From positions 536,423 through 600,422 of the forward strand of contig QZCP01000556.1 of the NCBI GenBank assembly GCA_003956705.1: a stretch of DNA of 64,000 nt. Direction: 5' to 3'. The DNA comes from Brevipalpus yothersi. Lineage: Eukaryota; Arthropoda; Arachnida; Trombidiformes; Tenuipalpidae. A model generated the notes under the pieces. The model had not been told where the DNA came from. It made no database searches and saw nothing but the letters and a program-made list of their open reading frames with translations. How positions within the stretch are numbered: the stretch's first letter is position 1; each line of letters starts with the position of its first letter. Shown piece by piece: positions 1 through 22,694 of the stretch. Position numbers and translations under genes: made by a program.

Positions 1-1193
1 GAATATTTTAACATTGCTCAATATTCATTGCAAATAATAAAATAAACTGCTTTAGAAGAAGATCTGATAGCCTCTAAGCTATCATTATTTGGTGCAATAA
101 ATTTGATGATCCATTTTGGATTGTAATCCATAAGACACACGATATTGAACCTTCAAGAAGGTAAAAATTTCATCTTCAAAATCAATTTAGTGCTTAAGTA
201 TTACACTTTTCAATAATTCTTTTTCATGAGCTCAAAAAAATCCTAACATAAATGATCTATTATAGCTGACAATCAAATATTGATCTGAAAGCTGTAAATT
301 TTGAATGTGCTGAAAATTCTCCAAAAAATAAAATAACGTAAAGCGTAAGATCTGAAAAGAGGTTGAGGAAATTTTGCCACTAAAATTGATAAAAAAACAA
401 TTCCAGGCCCATAGAAGTTTAAATTTGGTCCCAAATATGACAGCTATCATTTCAGTAAAAAAACCGTTATCCACTACAAAACACTTTGGATATTCGAAAA
501 TAATATGTATGCGTGAGTGTAGATATGTATACCATTCAGCATTTAAAAGTTAATCGACTAAAATCGACAGCCAGTAGAAAGCATATTTTCCATAGGTAGG
601 ACCATTGTTTCAGCTGCACGCGCGTAACGCGTGCTGACCGAATAGATCAACCCAAAGTGGGAGGCTGAAGAACGGAAGAGAGAGAGCGAAAAATTCAACG
701 GTTCAACAAGCGAGTTATTCAAGTGGAGGAGGCTATCGGAATGCTACAGTGTTGGGCTAAATTGCATGCCTTTAGGGCTGAGTATTTCCAACGATCATTT
801 TGAGAAAAAATTTGTTCAAACGGTTTATTGGTCAATCTAACGAATTTTTTTTGTCATTTTTTTGAATTGTGAATCAATAGCTTTGTTAGCAAAACTGTTA
901 GCCTATGGAATCATTGAGATGATTAAATACTTTTCTATGAAGCCATAGAATAAATGTCAGGTGGAATAATTTACCTAGGCACCAAACCGTCCACCAGATA
1001 CATGATCATCCATCTCTCTTTCAGAAGAAAGTCAAAAGATTGTTGGTGAAAAAAATAACAGGACACAAAGTTCAAATCTTGAAATTATCAATCAAATTTG
1101 AGTCAATTTGGATTTAGAGTCATCGGCAGTAAAGAATTGTACGAAAATAGTGACTGATTGAAATGAGATGCAATATTTCGAGATTAAGTAGAG
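1..1193. other. non-coding flank, no gene recognised
   Basis: AT-rich sequence with no open stretch that reads like a protein family and no RNA gene that I could recognise. It lies downstream of the protease gene on the minus strand, and its right edge is that gene's probable 3' end. Confidence 0.5.
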
Positions 1194-1199
1194 TTTATT
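1194..1199 (-). terminator. poly(A) signal of the cathepsin B-like gene
   Basis: The plus strand reads TTTATT, so the minus strand reads AATAAA, 108 nt past the protease stop codon. It is the first canonical hexamer after that stop. Confidence 0.6.
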
Positions 1200-1306
1200 G
1201 TAATCCATTGGTAAAGGAGGGAACAGCATTCATTTCTAGAGTTGAGACTGATTCTTGATCATTAAAAATTTGAATTCACTGAGCTCACATTCAATTGGTT
1301 CCGTTA

Positions 1307-2422
1307 TCAGGGCAATTTTGGTTGAGCAGCATTGATACCCTCTTCAATACCACACGCATTAGTGTCCCTTTGAATTTTGAAAAATCCGTCATCAGCGAAT
1401 TTGGTACCCCAAGAATTTGCAATCAGCCAATAGTCAGTACCTTTTTGAGTTCCCCAACCCAAAATTTTGACCGCATGACCATGACTGTAATTGGGATCAT
1501 ATTCACCACATTCAAAGACTCCTGAAAGCACAAAATGTAAAAGATCAGGATGTACATTAATACTAGAGCTCTCATCTCACCTGTTGAATCGTTGAGTTCC
1601 ATACTAACATCAAAATAAGCTGTAACTGGACCATTTTGGAGGATTTCAGACTGAATTTCTTGCATGTTTTGCCCTATCGTATAAGGCACATCACCATAAG
1701 TCTTGTCATTCCCATAGGATACTGGATAGCCTGATTGGCACTGTTTTTTACACCCTTGTTTCGATTGACACTCGGGATAAGGATCATCACGAGAACGAGG
1801 AGGTGTAGCATAAGGTTTGCATCCATCGCCACCATACAATCCACCAGTAACGATTCCATCTGAATGCCAATATTTGTACCAAATCAGTAGGTCAACTTTG
1901 TCTTTGGGACTTGATTTATTTGACTCAATATGGCATTGATCACAACAGTTGATCAGATCTTCTGCTGAAACGTTCACATTGATCGAACCTTTGGAAGCGA
2001 TACACAATCGATCGGACATCACTTCAGTAGATGCCAAAGCCCAACACGTTGGACAGCTACTTTGATCTCGAATCAATCCAATGGTTGGACACTCGGGCCA
2101 ATAGGTTCTAGCGTCAAATAAAACTGGAATGTTTTCGAAAATTTTGATGCTTTTTCGAGCTTGTATCCAAGATTCATCATTGAAACTTCGACGCATCATT
2201 TCAAAACTGGGAAGACCAGAAAACTTACCATCAAACTAACAAAATGGTAAGTCATGATGTAAGAAGGGAAAAGATCTCATGAGGACTGAATTTCGATTAT
2301 CTTACCTTTGACGTTGTTCCATAGAAGTTTGTAAAGTCCACCTTTTCATCAGATAGAGGCTGTAGAGAGGCATTTTCCAGCAGTAAGCCAGAGAAAATGA
2401 ACAAGATCAACATGAATTCCAT
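1307..2422 (-). CDS. secreted cathepsin B-like cysteine protease
   Basis: Three exons, 2422-2306, 2235-1581 and 1521-1307, join in frame to 328 residues, normal for cathepsin B. The chosen Met begins a signal peptide (MEFMLILFIFSGLLLENAS); an in-frame ATG at 2500 would bury that hydrophobic stretch. A short propeptide follows, with the family's PLSDE motif. The mature enzyme begins near FDARTYWPECPT. The papain-fold catalytic set is intact: Gln97, Cys103 (in SSCPTCW), His in SHGHAVKILGWG and Asn in WLIANSWG. The SSCPTCW motif replaces both glycines of the usual GSCGSCW. The occluding-loop region is recognisable (GCKPYATPP, then several cysteines) but lacks the His-His pair that gives cathepsin B its dipeptidyl-carboxypeptidase activity, so I infer mainly endopeptidase activity. 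It probably acts in the gut or lysosome. Introns are 70 and 59 nt. Confidence 0.9.
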
Positions 2423-2532
2423 AATTTTGAATGAAACAAAAACAGGAACAAACTCACAACTTTTCGGTTTCACAACAAAACTCTTAGGAGACAATTTCAT
2501 GTGTAAATAATATCATCTTGAAACGATAGCCC

Positions 2533-2539
2533 TTTTATA
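2533..2539 (-). promoter_or_regulatory. TATA box of the cathepsin B-like gene
   Basis: The minus strand reads TATAAAAGG, placing transcription start near 2505-2510. The upstream ATG at 2500 would then lie at the extreme 5' end of the mRNA, which supports initiation at 2422. Confidence 0.6.
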
Positions 2540-2798
2540 CTGATCTGAGACAGGATGTCAGAATGAATCATTCTCTGAAAAATAGAAGTAAAGGGATGGA
2601 ATTGATGAAAGTATTGAGACATGATTCACTTTGGGTGCAAAATTGCCCAAAATGAGTTAGAAATGCATAAATTGTTGCTAATAATACTTCTGGATAAGAT
2701 TTTTAACCAATCAGAAGCATCAAATAACTATTGGATCATCGTTTCCTGTGAGGAAATATTCATATTTGTCATTTTTTTGAGACTTTTGTTGCTTGCCA

Positions 2799-3800
2799 AT
2801 GTTGATCATCCAAATTTTCGTAGATTTCACTAACAAAAAGAAACGTCTCAGAAGCCTAATGTGAGCACCAATTTTACCTACGTTCCATGTTTTTCATCAA
2901 CATTTACATCTTCCATGGCAATTAACATAAATTGCTCTGAATAATGAGGAGGAGGATGAGAGCTTGCATCTTCTTATCGATTTCCTGTCCCAACCATTAT
3001 GAATATGATAGAGAGAAATGACGATTAAATATACCTCAAATCCATTGTTCAAGTAGAAGCTTCACTTTCTCCATCAATTTCTCGGAGCTTGCATCTTACA
3101 TGGTTGACTTTCTAGCCAAAAAGCGAAGCCATCTCATTGCTCCCGAGCTATCCATGATACGGTGATGAATAGAGAAGATCAAATGAAAACATCGGATATC
3201 AAGGTACAGAAAATCCTAGAGCATGCAATTTTCAGCACTTTTGTCATCGAATAGAAGTTTATATTCAAAACTTTTCGACCGTTACAGAGCCTCTCTTTTC
3301 CTTATTCTTGTTCTTTTTCTTAAAATTTTTATTGTTCTGATATTCACCTTCCCTTCATACATACACACACACACAGCATGTGATAGCTCATCATTTTATC
3401 AGAGAGCCACATCATCCAAGTTCCTTTCAATCATTGCATCTCAGGACGTCCCAAAAAGAAGCGATGCCATAGAGAAGTCTTGCAAAAAGGTTGGACATGA
3501 TGAGTGAGGGTGTCGGGCGTTGGTAGTGTTTCCTGTTCCAATTTAGAGTTTCTCTCTCTCTCTCTCACACACACTCGTTCTGTATGTGTGTACAGGAAGA
3601 AGAAATCATCCTGAGAATGAATGAAAAGAGCCGAACTAGATACACACAGGTTTATTCTACTTGATGGGCCAACGTCGCTGTCCAGGCCATCATTGTCCCT
3701 ACTATTCTATCATTTGGACTCTCTCCACTACTCTCTCTTCCTTCGGATAGACTTCCTTCGAGTTCGAGCTGTGGTTTTACCTTTGTGAAGGCCACTTTTT

Positions 3801-3833
<33 letters not shown>

Positions 3834-4218
3834 CCTGAGACTACCTGGCCTCTTTCTCTCCATACCGATTATCACCTTCCGCTCTTTCTTCTTCCACTAA
3901 CGCTCACTTAATTGCGCTTACCTTTTTCCTTTGCAAAAACTCGGAAATTGTAGCCACGCACAGTCAAAATATAGCCTCAAACGTGTGGCCAGTATATTGA
4001 GAGTTATTCGAGAGTCAAAACTATCGTTCATATTGTGATCATGAAGCAACTGATGAGTGGAAAGATTTTCGAAGAGAAAGACTGATTTGAACGAAAAAGG
4101 AGAAAATCATTCAAGCCACTTTAATGTTTTGCTCTTGTTTTCGGTATTCTCTCACTCTCTTCCTCTCTTCTTCTAGGATTCATCTCGTTTATTTTCTAAA
4201 AGTCCATGGTCTGACTGA
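2799..4218 (+). CDS. speculative small multi-exon gene, function unknown
   Basis: I do not recognise this protein and the model is hand-stitched. Five exon-like pieces, 2799-2860, 3116-3203, 3445-3489, 3596-3649 and 4177-4218, each start after an AG and end before a GT. They join in compatible phases to 96 residues (MLIIQIFVDFTNKKKRLRSL at the N-terminus, DSSRLFSKSPWSD at the C-terminus). The last acceptor follows a long pyrimidine tract, and AATAAA lies 229 nt past the stop. The product would be charged and lysine-rich, with no clear signal peptide. The donors of introns 3 and 4 (GTTGGA, GTTTAT) are weak. The last exon is also open to 4354 in another frame, which would give a different C-terminus. 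It could be a chance chain. Confidence 0.2.
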
Positions 4219-4446
4219 CCTCGAGCTGGATTGGGAACATCAATCATATTCCGGTGAAAGAACTATTAGGATGGTAAAAGAAAACTTGACCGTTACTCGA
4301 ATGGATGCTCGCACACGCATAGTAGAAGTTGAGGAGAAAGCTGGCCATTCATAATCGAATTCATGATGATCAGTCAAATTTTTCATCAAAATTTCGAAAT
4401 GAATTCGAGAAATTACTTGCCTTACGATTGATCATACGAATTAATT

Positions 4447-4452
4447 AATAAA
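4447..4452 (+). terminator. AATAAA, possible poly(A) signal
   Basis: Canonical hexamer downstream of the exon-like segment at 4177-4354. It supports, weakly, a transcript ending here on the plus strand. Confidence 0.35.
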
Positions 4453-4912
4453 TCTTTGTACATTATTCATTCTACTTTCTGAGGGAGACAGAGAAACTTG
4501 AAAGTTTTTCTTCATTCATCATACTTGAGGTTTCAACCAAAGTTCCGGTCTCTTCAATAAGAGATGACAAATGAACGATCCCTTCTTCTTCCATACTCTA
4601 GTATTCAAACGGTTTCAACCATATGGAATGTATTCTATTTCAAACCAGAATTTTCTCAAAGTTCCATTCAAGATTCTAGAACTTTTCATCAGAACTTTTA
4701 TCATACGAATTAAAATTGAACTCGATTCTTCTTGATGACATACTGCCATCTAGAAGATATCATCATGAACATCATGAAATTGCGTTTCGAATGAAAACAT
4801 TCCGAGAATTGAATTTGTTTTGAAATTTTCCCATGATTTGATGATTGGAACTCCGCTTTTTTGGAATAATTAATTTGTATTCTGTTGTGATCAATTTGAT
4901 TGTGAGTTAGCC

Positions 4913-5302
4913 ATGGTCACACCACTGTTCCCAGCATTGACTGTCAGTTACATTGAATCACACTGGTTTGCCGGTGATGAGCCAGTTGATGAGGATGCTG
5001 TGTTGACAGCGATGGAAAAAGAAGCTGTCAATCAGTATGCTGAGATAAATCAAAAGTTTACCGAATATTTGCCCAGTTCAAATTCCTCTAATGAAGCGTA
5101 TGAAGATGATGAAGAAGAGGAAGAAGAGGATAATGATGACGATGATGAAGGTTCCGGTTCAAATGGTGAGTATCCCTTTGGCTGTTTTTATCCCACATCT
5201 TATACAGATAATTTTTTGTTTCCAGATGATGATAACGAAGAAGAACTCGAAGTTGATGATATGCCTTTCAATCCTGATTCTCCTATCATTAACATGGCTT
5301 AA
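4913..5302 (+). CDS. ANAPC15: anaphase-promoting complex subunit 15
   Basis: Two exons, 4913-5165 and 5226-5302, give 109 residues (the human protein has 121). APC15 (Mnd2 family) is a small subunit of the APC/C ubiquitin ligase; it promotes turnover of the mitotic checkpoint complex by driving Cdc20 autoubiquitination. The N-terminus carries the family signature: LFP near residue 5, then a Trp-Phe pair (SHWFAGDEP) where human has LWF. A short helical stretch and a long acidic tail (residues ~62-95, almost all Asp/Glu) follow, as in the human protein. An in-frame TAA precedes the ATG. The 60-nt intron is a multiple of three and contains no stop, so a retained-intron product of 129 residues would also be open. 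It converges with PPP6C, 224 nt apart. Confidence 0.82.
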   Translation: MVTPLFPALTVSYIESHWFAGDEPVDEDAVLTAMEKEAVNQYAEINQKFTEYLPSSNSSNEAYEDDEEEEEEDNDDDDEGSGSNGEYPFGCFYPTSYTDNFLFPDDDNEEELEVDDMPFNPDSPIINMA

Positions 5303-5389
5303 ATCCCTTCATCCACACACCTCAATTCACACAATCTTCATCTCTGACTCTCTCTAGAATTCTAATTCATTTCTCACATTTCTAGTTTG

Positions 5390-5395
5390 TTTATT
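5390..5395 (-). terminator. poly(A) signal candidate for PPP6C
   Basis: TTTATT on the plus strand is AATAAA on the minus strand, about 130 nt past the PPP6C stop and 88 nt from the ANAPC15 stop. The 3' ends of the two convergent genes probably lie very close or overlap. Confidence 0.5.
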
Positions 5396-5526
5396 CATCA
5401 TTATTTTGTGTTATTTTGAGAAAGAGGGGAGAATTTTGATAAAATGAAAGTAAAAATCATTTTAATATGCGTTAAGAGGCCATCAAATAGCTCAGAATGT
5501 ATTCTCATTTATCCGTGGATTAATGT

Positions 5527-6793
5527 TTATAGAAAATATGGAGTAGAATTCATTGGTGGGATTTCTCGTTCAGATTCTGGGACTGCTTCAAAGATTTTTA
5601 TCTCTTTGTTAGTGGAACTTTGAAAAGATAAGATGGCAGCCACATTACCACATCGGTAACAATAATTTGGCGCAGACCAGACAGTGACCAGTTTATCGTC
5701 GAACATGTATTTATAGCCTTCTTGAACTAATTGATGGGCTCGACAAATCAATTCTAGATCATTCAATCGCATAAATTCGTGAGTTACTTTAGAGCCAAAT
5801 AACCATCCTGCTCCTCTCGGACTTGTTGCCCAACCTTCGATCTCATCGGGATCAGACCATACAAGATCACAGAATGCCCCTTTGTAAGGAATTTCTTGAT
5901 TTCTTTCTAGAGTACGAATTTGATCTAGGACATTAATTTCGGGAGATAAACCTCCATGAACACACAATATTCGATTGTCAATAATCTGAAGCAAAGAGAT
6001 TTCTTTTGATTAATATCCAGAAGTGGTCAACATTGCACACAATTTATACCTACCGCAGCTATATTAAGAAGATCAAAAACTTTACAACAGTATTTCCAAG
6101 CATTGGTATTACCATATTTTGCTTGACATTCATCTAGATAGTTTGAAGAATACGAATCAGTACAGATCAGATTTGAATGAGAGATTTCTTACCATAAAAA
6201 CCATATACTTGAGTTATCTGTCTAGATTCATGATTACCGCGAAGTAGAGTGATCTTTTCTGGATATCTAGCCTTGAGTGCTAGTAATCTGGTTAATGTTT
6301 CTAAGCTATAATACCCTCTATCAACAAAATCACCCTGTAAAGAGGAGAGTACAAGAACAATTAATCACACAATTCCATAGACTATTTCGCCAGGGTTTAC
6401 AGACCAAAAATATGTAACTCGTCTTGCCAACTTGTCCACCTTGTCTAAATAATTCTTCTAGATCGTAAAATTGACCATGAATATCACCACATACTGTTAC
6501 CGGTGTACTAACAGACTGTATATTGCTTTCTTCTAATAAGATTTCGATGACCACATCACACAATTCCTGTGGTTCAATTGGAAAGACAGAAAATTATCAT
6601 GATTAATGAAATTATCAATTCCGTAAACAAATAGCTTGCGAGCACAATATTGTAAACTGTGATGATTTTCAAACATCAACAGCAGTAGTAATATGCACCC
6701 GAGAAGGGATCAATTTTTCCCTACCTTAAGATCATTTTCTGGTAAATATTTGCATTGACGAGAAATCTCAATCCATTGATCAATATCAGGCAT
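5527..6793 (-). CDS. PPP6C: serine/threonine protein phosphatase 6 catalytic subunit
   Basis: Five exons, 6793-6725, 6566-6405, 6334-6193, 6133-6054 and 5985-5527, give 303 residues (human PP6 has 305). Metal-binding and catalytic motifs of the PPP family are all present: GDIHGQ (residues 50-55), GDFVDRG (78-84), RGNHE (109-113), and later HGGLSP and the RAH motif. Assignment to PP6 rather than PP4 or PP2A rests on the N-terminus (CKYLPENDLK), on VCGDIHGQFYDLEELF, and on the C-terminal TPYFL with an ERxIPP segment before it, all as in human PP6. PP6 works with SAPS-domain and ankyrin regulatory subunits and dephosphorylates Aurora A, among other targets. Introns are about 60-160 nt. The exon 2 donor is a non-consensus GTCTGT, but phase and the conserved next exon fix the join. 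Confidence 0.95.
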
Positions 6794-8838
6794 CGTTTAA
6801 ATATGTTGCACAGAACAAGATCACTTTTTGGTTTCAATCGAGAGAAAAAAATACTGAGCAATCAACCACAAACACAGAAACACACACAGATAGAGATGAG
6901 CAATTGAAATTCAGAGCTTTTATCGATTAATTTTGCACTTGCTTTCCAGGGTGAAACACGATTCCAATCACGAATCAATTCAAAATATATCAAACAAAGA
7001 GTCTAATTTTACAATCAAAAATTACAAATAATTAATTAATCTACTGAAAATACATTAAATTTAGGTAAACTTAGGTGCGAAAAATAATTTCTTTTTCGCA
7101 CACTTTTTCACTTGCAGATCAATGTTTTGAAAATTTTTTTTGAAGGTCTCCTCAAAGGCTTCAGTCTCGACATCTGTGAGATTGTTTTGAAGGCAAGTGC
7201 AGAGAGATTCAGAATATGAACTCTACTCAACTTAAATCCTAGGAAATTCATGATGGCCTAGGATGATCTGATAATAAAGATTATTCGATGCAATTAAAAA
7301 TGCAATTTGAGTGAAAAATTTTGAAGGCAGCAAAGATTTGAATACTAATTATGGGGTTGATGGAATGAATTTTTCTACCTCGAACATAATAGAAGTTGGA
7401 ACCAGCTGCAGCTTATCACATGGAGAAATGAAATAATGTGATTATTGAGAGCAATTTCCAGTTCCTAATTATTCGATCCTATTAGCCAATCTAAAAAAAA
7501 TTTCCTTTGATCATTTTACTGGTTCCATTCCCTGGAGATCTGAATTGTTGGAGCTAGCTCGAACACTCGATCAATGGTCTTTAAAATTTTCACCTAGTGC
7601 ATGTTCTTCAAAATGAATTTTTTCTTTGGAATATATCCGACACGTTATAGACTCATAGGCTGGTGTTAGATGGATGAATAATTTGGAGTATCAAGCAACC
7701 GGAAGTGGATCCTATAGGGCAGCTTTGCAATCTGTAATACTAATGTGGAACAATTCAGCAACAGTTAAAATGCGAAAAAATAAGTAATTGGTAAATTGAA
7801 AATGTAGAAATGTAGAAATGATAGAAATAACGACCAGGCGACTATCCAGAAGCGTTTAAGGATCAAGAATTATGCTTCATTACATCCACTTTAGACTGTT
7901 TTCTCACCTTCTGTATTCTCAGCAGAAAAGATTTTGGTGCTGATCATTTTAGATTAAAGATAGATCATGGAGATAGGTAAAACTTTCTCTAGATGAATGA
8001 ACGATTGCTTGGTCACCTAAAAATACTTTTTCTGTTAATTCGGAGTTCAATATAATTTTCAATTTTTGAGTTCGTATGAGGCCAACTGTAAGCAATGGTG
8101 TATGTTAGGATTGAGAGACTAGTTCAACAAAAGGATTGCTTAACATTATTTATCATTCAATACCTATCATAATCGAATGTATATATTGAAGAGTTTTCGT
8201 TTCCACCTGAAATTCTATTTTTTCTAGTTATCTAATCAAAAATTTAACAATTTTTGTTCATAAGACAAACAACAGGGCAAACAAAATTGGAGATTCAGCA
8301 TCAGGAGTAGAAAAATCGCTTGAGCCTTTTTCCTCTTGAAAAATTAATTATTCTTCATTATTAAGTTATCATATTGCTTAACGTTCTGCGAGTATTAGAT
8401 TAGCTAGAATAAAATGAAGTTTATTCCAACTCTTTCTGCTGTCTTTTCCAGAATTAATATAAATGCGATTACATGTGGTGTTCGTAGTGAGTTTATATGA
8501 AGGGCATGATCTTATTATGAAAGAATTTCATGATTTGCGAGTTTTAAGCCCTCATTCATTTTACGATTATTCGAGAGTTCTTATCTTATCGAACTGATAG
8601 GTAAAAAGGTCAAATTTCCAGTAGATGTCAGCATTATGTAAGTTCTATCTGATATCGATGGGAATAGAACTCGATATCCCCCCAGAATTTGGGTCCAAAA
8701 TATATGTTCGAAAGAATCTTCAGCATCTCGCATCTTCGAGTATGAACATTCGAAAAGCTTCGATCAGTTAGTTTTTGTGTTATTATTATGCTCCCAAATT
8801 TTTCTACTACTTCCCCATTCTCCATGTGACCAATAATT
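6794..8838. other. intergenic, no gene recognised
   Basis: Two kilobases between the divergent PPP6C and whirlin genes. They should contain both 5' regions. I looked here for the missing PDZ1/HN1 exons of whirlin on the plus strand and found none; no other protein-like open stretch stands out. Confidence 0.5.
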
Positions 8839-20897
<12,059 letters not shown>

Positions 20898-21537
20898 AGT
20901 AGAGAAGAGGAAGAAATCTACTCAATATTGAAAATGCATTGAAAAAAAGGAGGAAGAACTTCAACAAGGTATTGATATATTGATCATTGGTCATGATCAT
21001 TGTAAGGCTCAACAATTTTTGGAACAATTTTTCAACTTCTCTCCACCTTTTTCTTCTTTTAAGCTTCTCTCTTAAACTTTTCAACTGATTCTGTGTTATT
21101 TCTAAACATATTTGAAGTCATTCCATTGTAAACGGTGAATCTCAATAATTTTTCTTTTCCACTCCATACTTCTTCTTCTGATCAAGCAAAGAAAAACTCA
21201 AGCATATCCTAAATGATCTCATCTTTTTCTCTTACTTCAAGCCAACCAATTGATCGATTAATGAATAATATGTGTTCATCTATGTTTGAAGGAAAATTTT
21301 TCTTTCTTTCTCTCTCTTTCTCTCTCTCTCTTCTCTTAATTTTGCTATGAAAAAGTGCGCTTTTTGATTCTGTTCAGATTCAATTGATTCCGAGCAGATT
21401 GTATTATTATCATTATTATATTCATACTTTGTCTGTTGGTAAACTATTTGTAAGAATCTTAACTTCCAATCTCTCCCCCCTCTATCTCCCTTTCTCTGAT
21501 AATTTCGATATTCGATTTGAAATGTGATATATTATTG

Positions 21538-21543
21538 AATAAA
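21538..21543 (+). terminator. poly(A) signal of the whirlin gene
   Basis: AATAAA 641 nt past the whirlin stop; the 3' UTR between them is T-rich and non-coding. Confidence 0.55.
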
Positions 21544-22694
21544 ATGTGCCAATCGGAGCTTAACCAATTTTACTCTTTGGTATATCTTGATTTTTCATTT
21601 GAAATCGGTATTTTCTGAAAACAGTACATGATTGTCACCGAGATCTGTTAAAAGTGAAACTCACAACTTTTCACTCATGGTTACATCTAATCACTAAGAA
21701 AAGTTTAATCTTCAGCCTGAAGATGTTTCTCCCCTGACTATGAACTGTATCAGAACCATGAAAAAGATAAGAACCTTCAATAGCAGATCGCTCAGATTAT
21801 GTTAGATGAGATGATATAGAGCTCAGTTCTATTTCGGGCGAGTAAGGAAGTCGGCAGCATGTTATACCAAATGGACATCACTAGAACTTTAAATTCGTTT
21901 GAAATCATCGTTTAGATTGATCGAGTATCTCATTAAAAGTATCTAGAATCTACAAATTTCTCTCCTTCTTTCTAGGACTAAAATTTTCATAATCAATAAA
22001 AAGTGTATCACTGAGCCACTATCTCATTCGAAATAAGAAAATCAGAAGATGAAAAATCTTTTGAATCAATCGATCTCAAATTGGTCATTACTAGATAGGA
22101 GCTGCAAAATACCTCTCGCCCTAGCAAGACCGGTAAACGCTATTATCATGCCATCAAATTTCCATACCCAAAATCCATATGAACCTTGGACAGTTCACTC
22201 AACTTTCGACAAATTGCAATAAACTTTTACTCATTTTGTCTTAGAACATTAGAACTTTATCGAATTCGCTTCTTAAAAATTCGAACCTTTTTCTTTCGTG
22301 GGCGACATCTTTTGGTGTAAAAAAAGGTATAAAAGCATGTACAGCAGAATTCGATTGAAGCGCCATTACTTGCCGCTTCATGATGATGTTCATGAATCCA
22401 GACATGAATTGATTAATTGTGAAAATTAACTGGTTAAATAGTGGCCATTTTTGAATGTCTCATCAATTCATACATATATACATTTGTCTGATTGTGTGAT
22501 ATACACATTGTGATATCCGTCAACCAGTGTTGGTGGTGATACACTGGTGTATGTTCATCATATTGATTTGATAATCATTATTGTTGTCGGCAATATTTGA
22601 ATCATCACATTCACACACACACATATATATATAGTGGAAAAGGTAGTAAAGAGGGAGAGAAGGAAAGACACACACACATTGAGTGACATACGCC
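21544..22694. other. intergenic, SRRM1 5' region
   Basis: No coding stretch seen. Near its right end are CA and TA dinucleotide runs (22613-22634, 22668-22679) and the 5' UTR of SRRM1. Confidence 0.5.

Noticed and set aside
2207..2228. A 22-nt GTAAG...CAG segment as an intron in the cathepsin B-like gene
   Set aside because: Too short to splice. Read through, it is in frame and encodes FDGKFSGLPSFE, and the true acceptor lies just upstream at 2236-2238.
5527..6793. PP4 or PP2A catalytic subunit
   Set aside because: The N-terminus and the TPYFL C-terminus fit PP6; PP2A and PP4 end differently.
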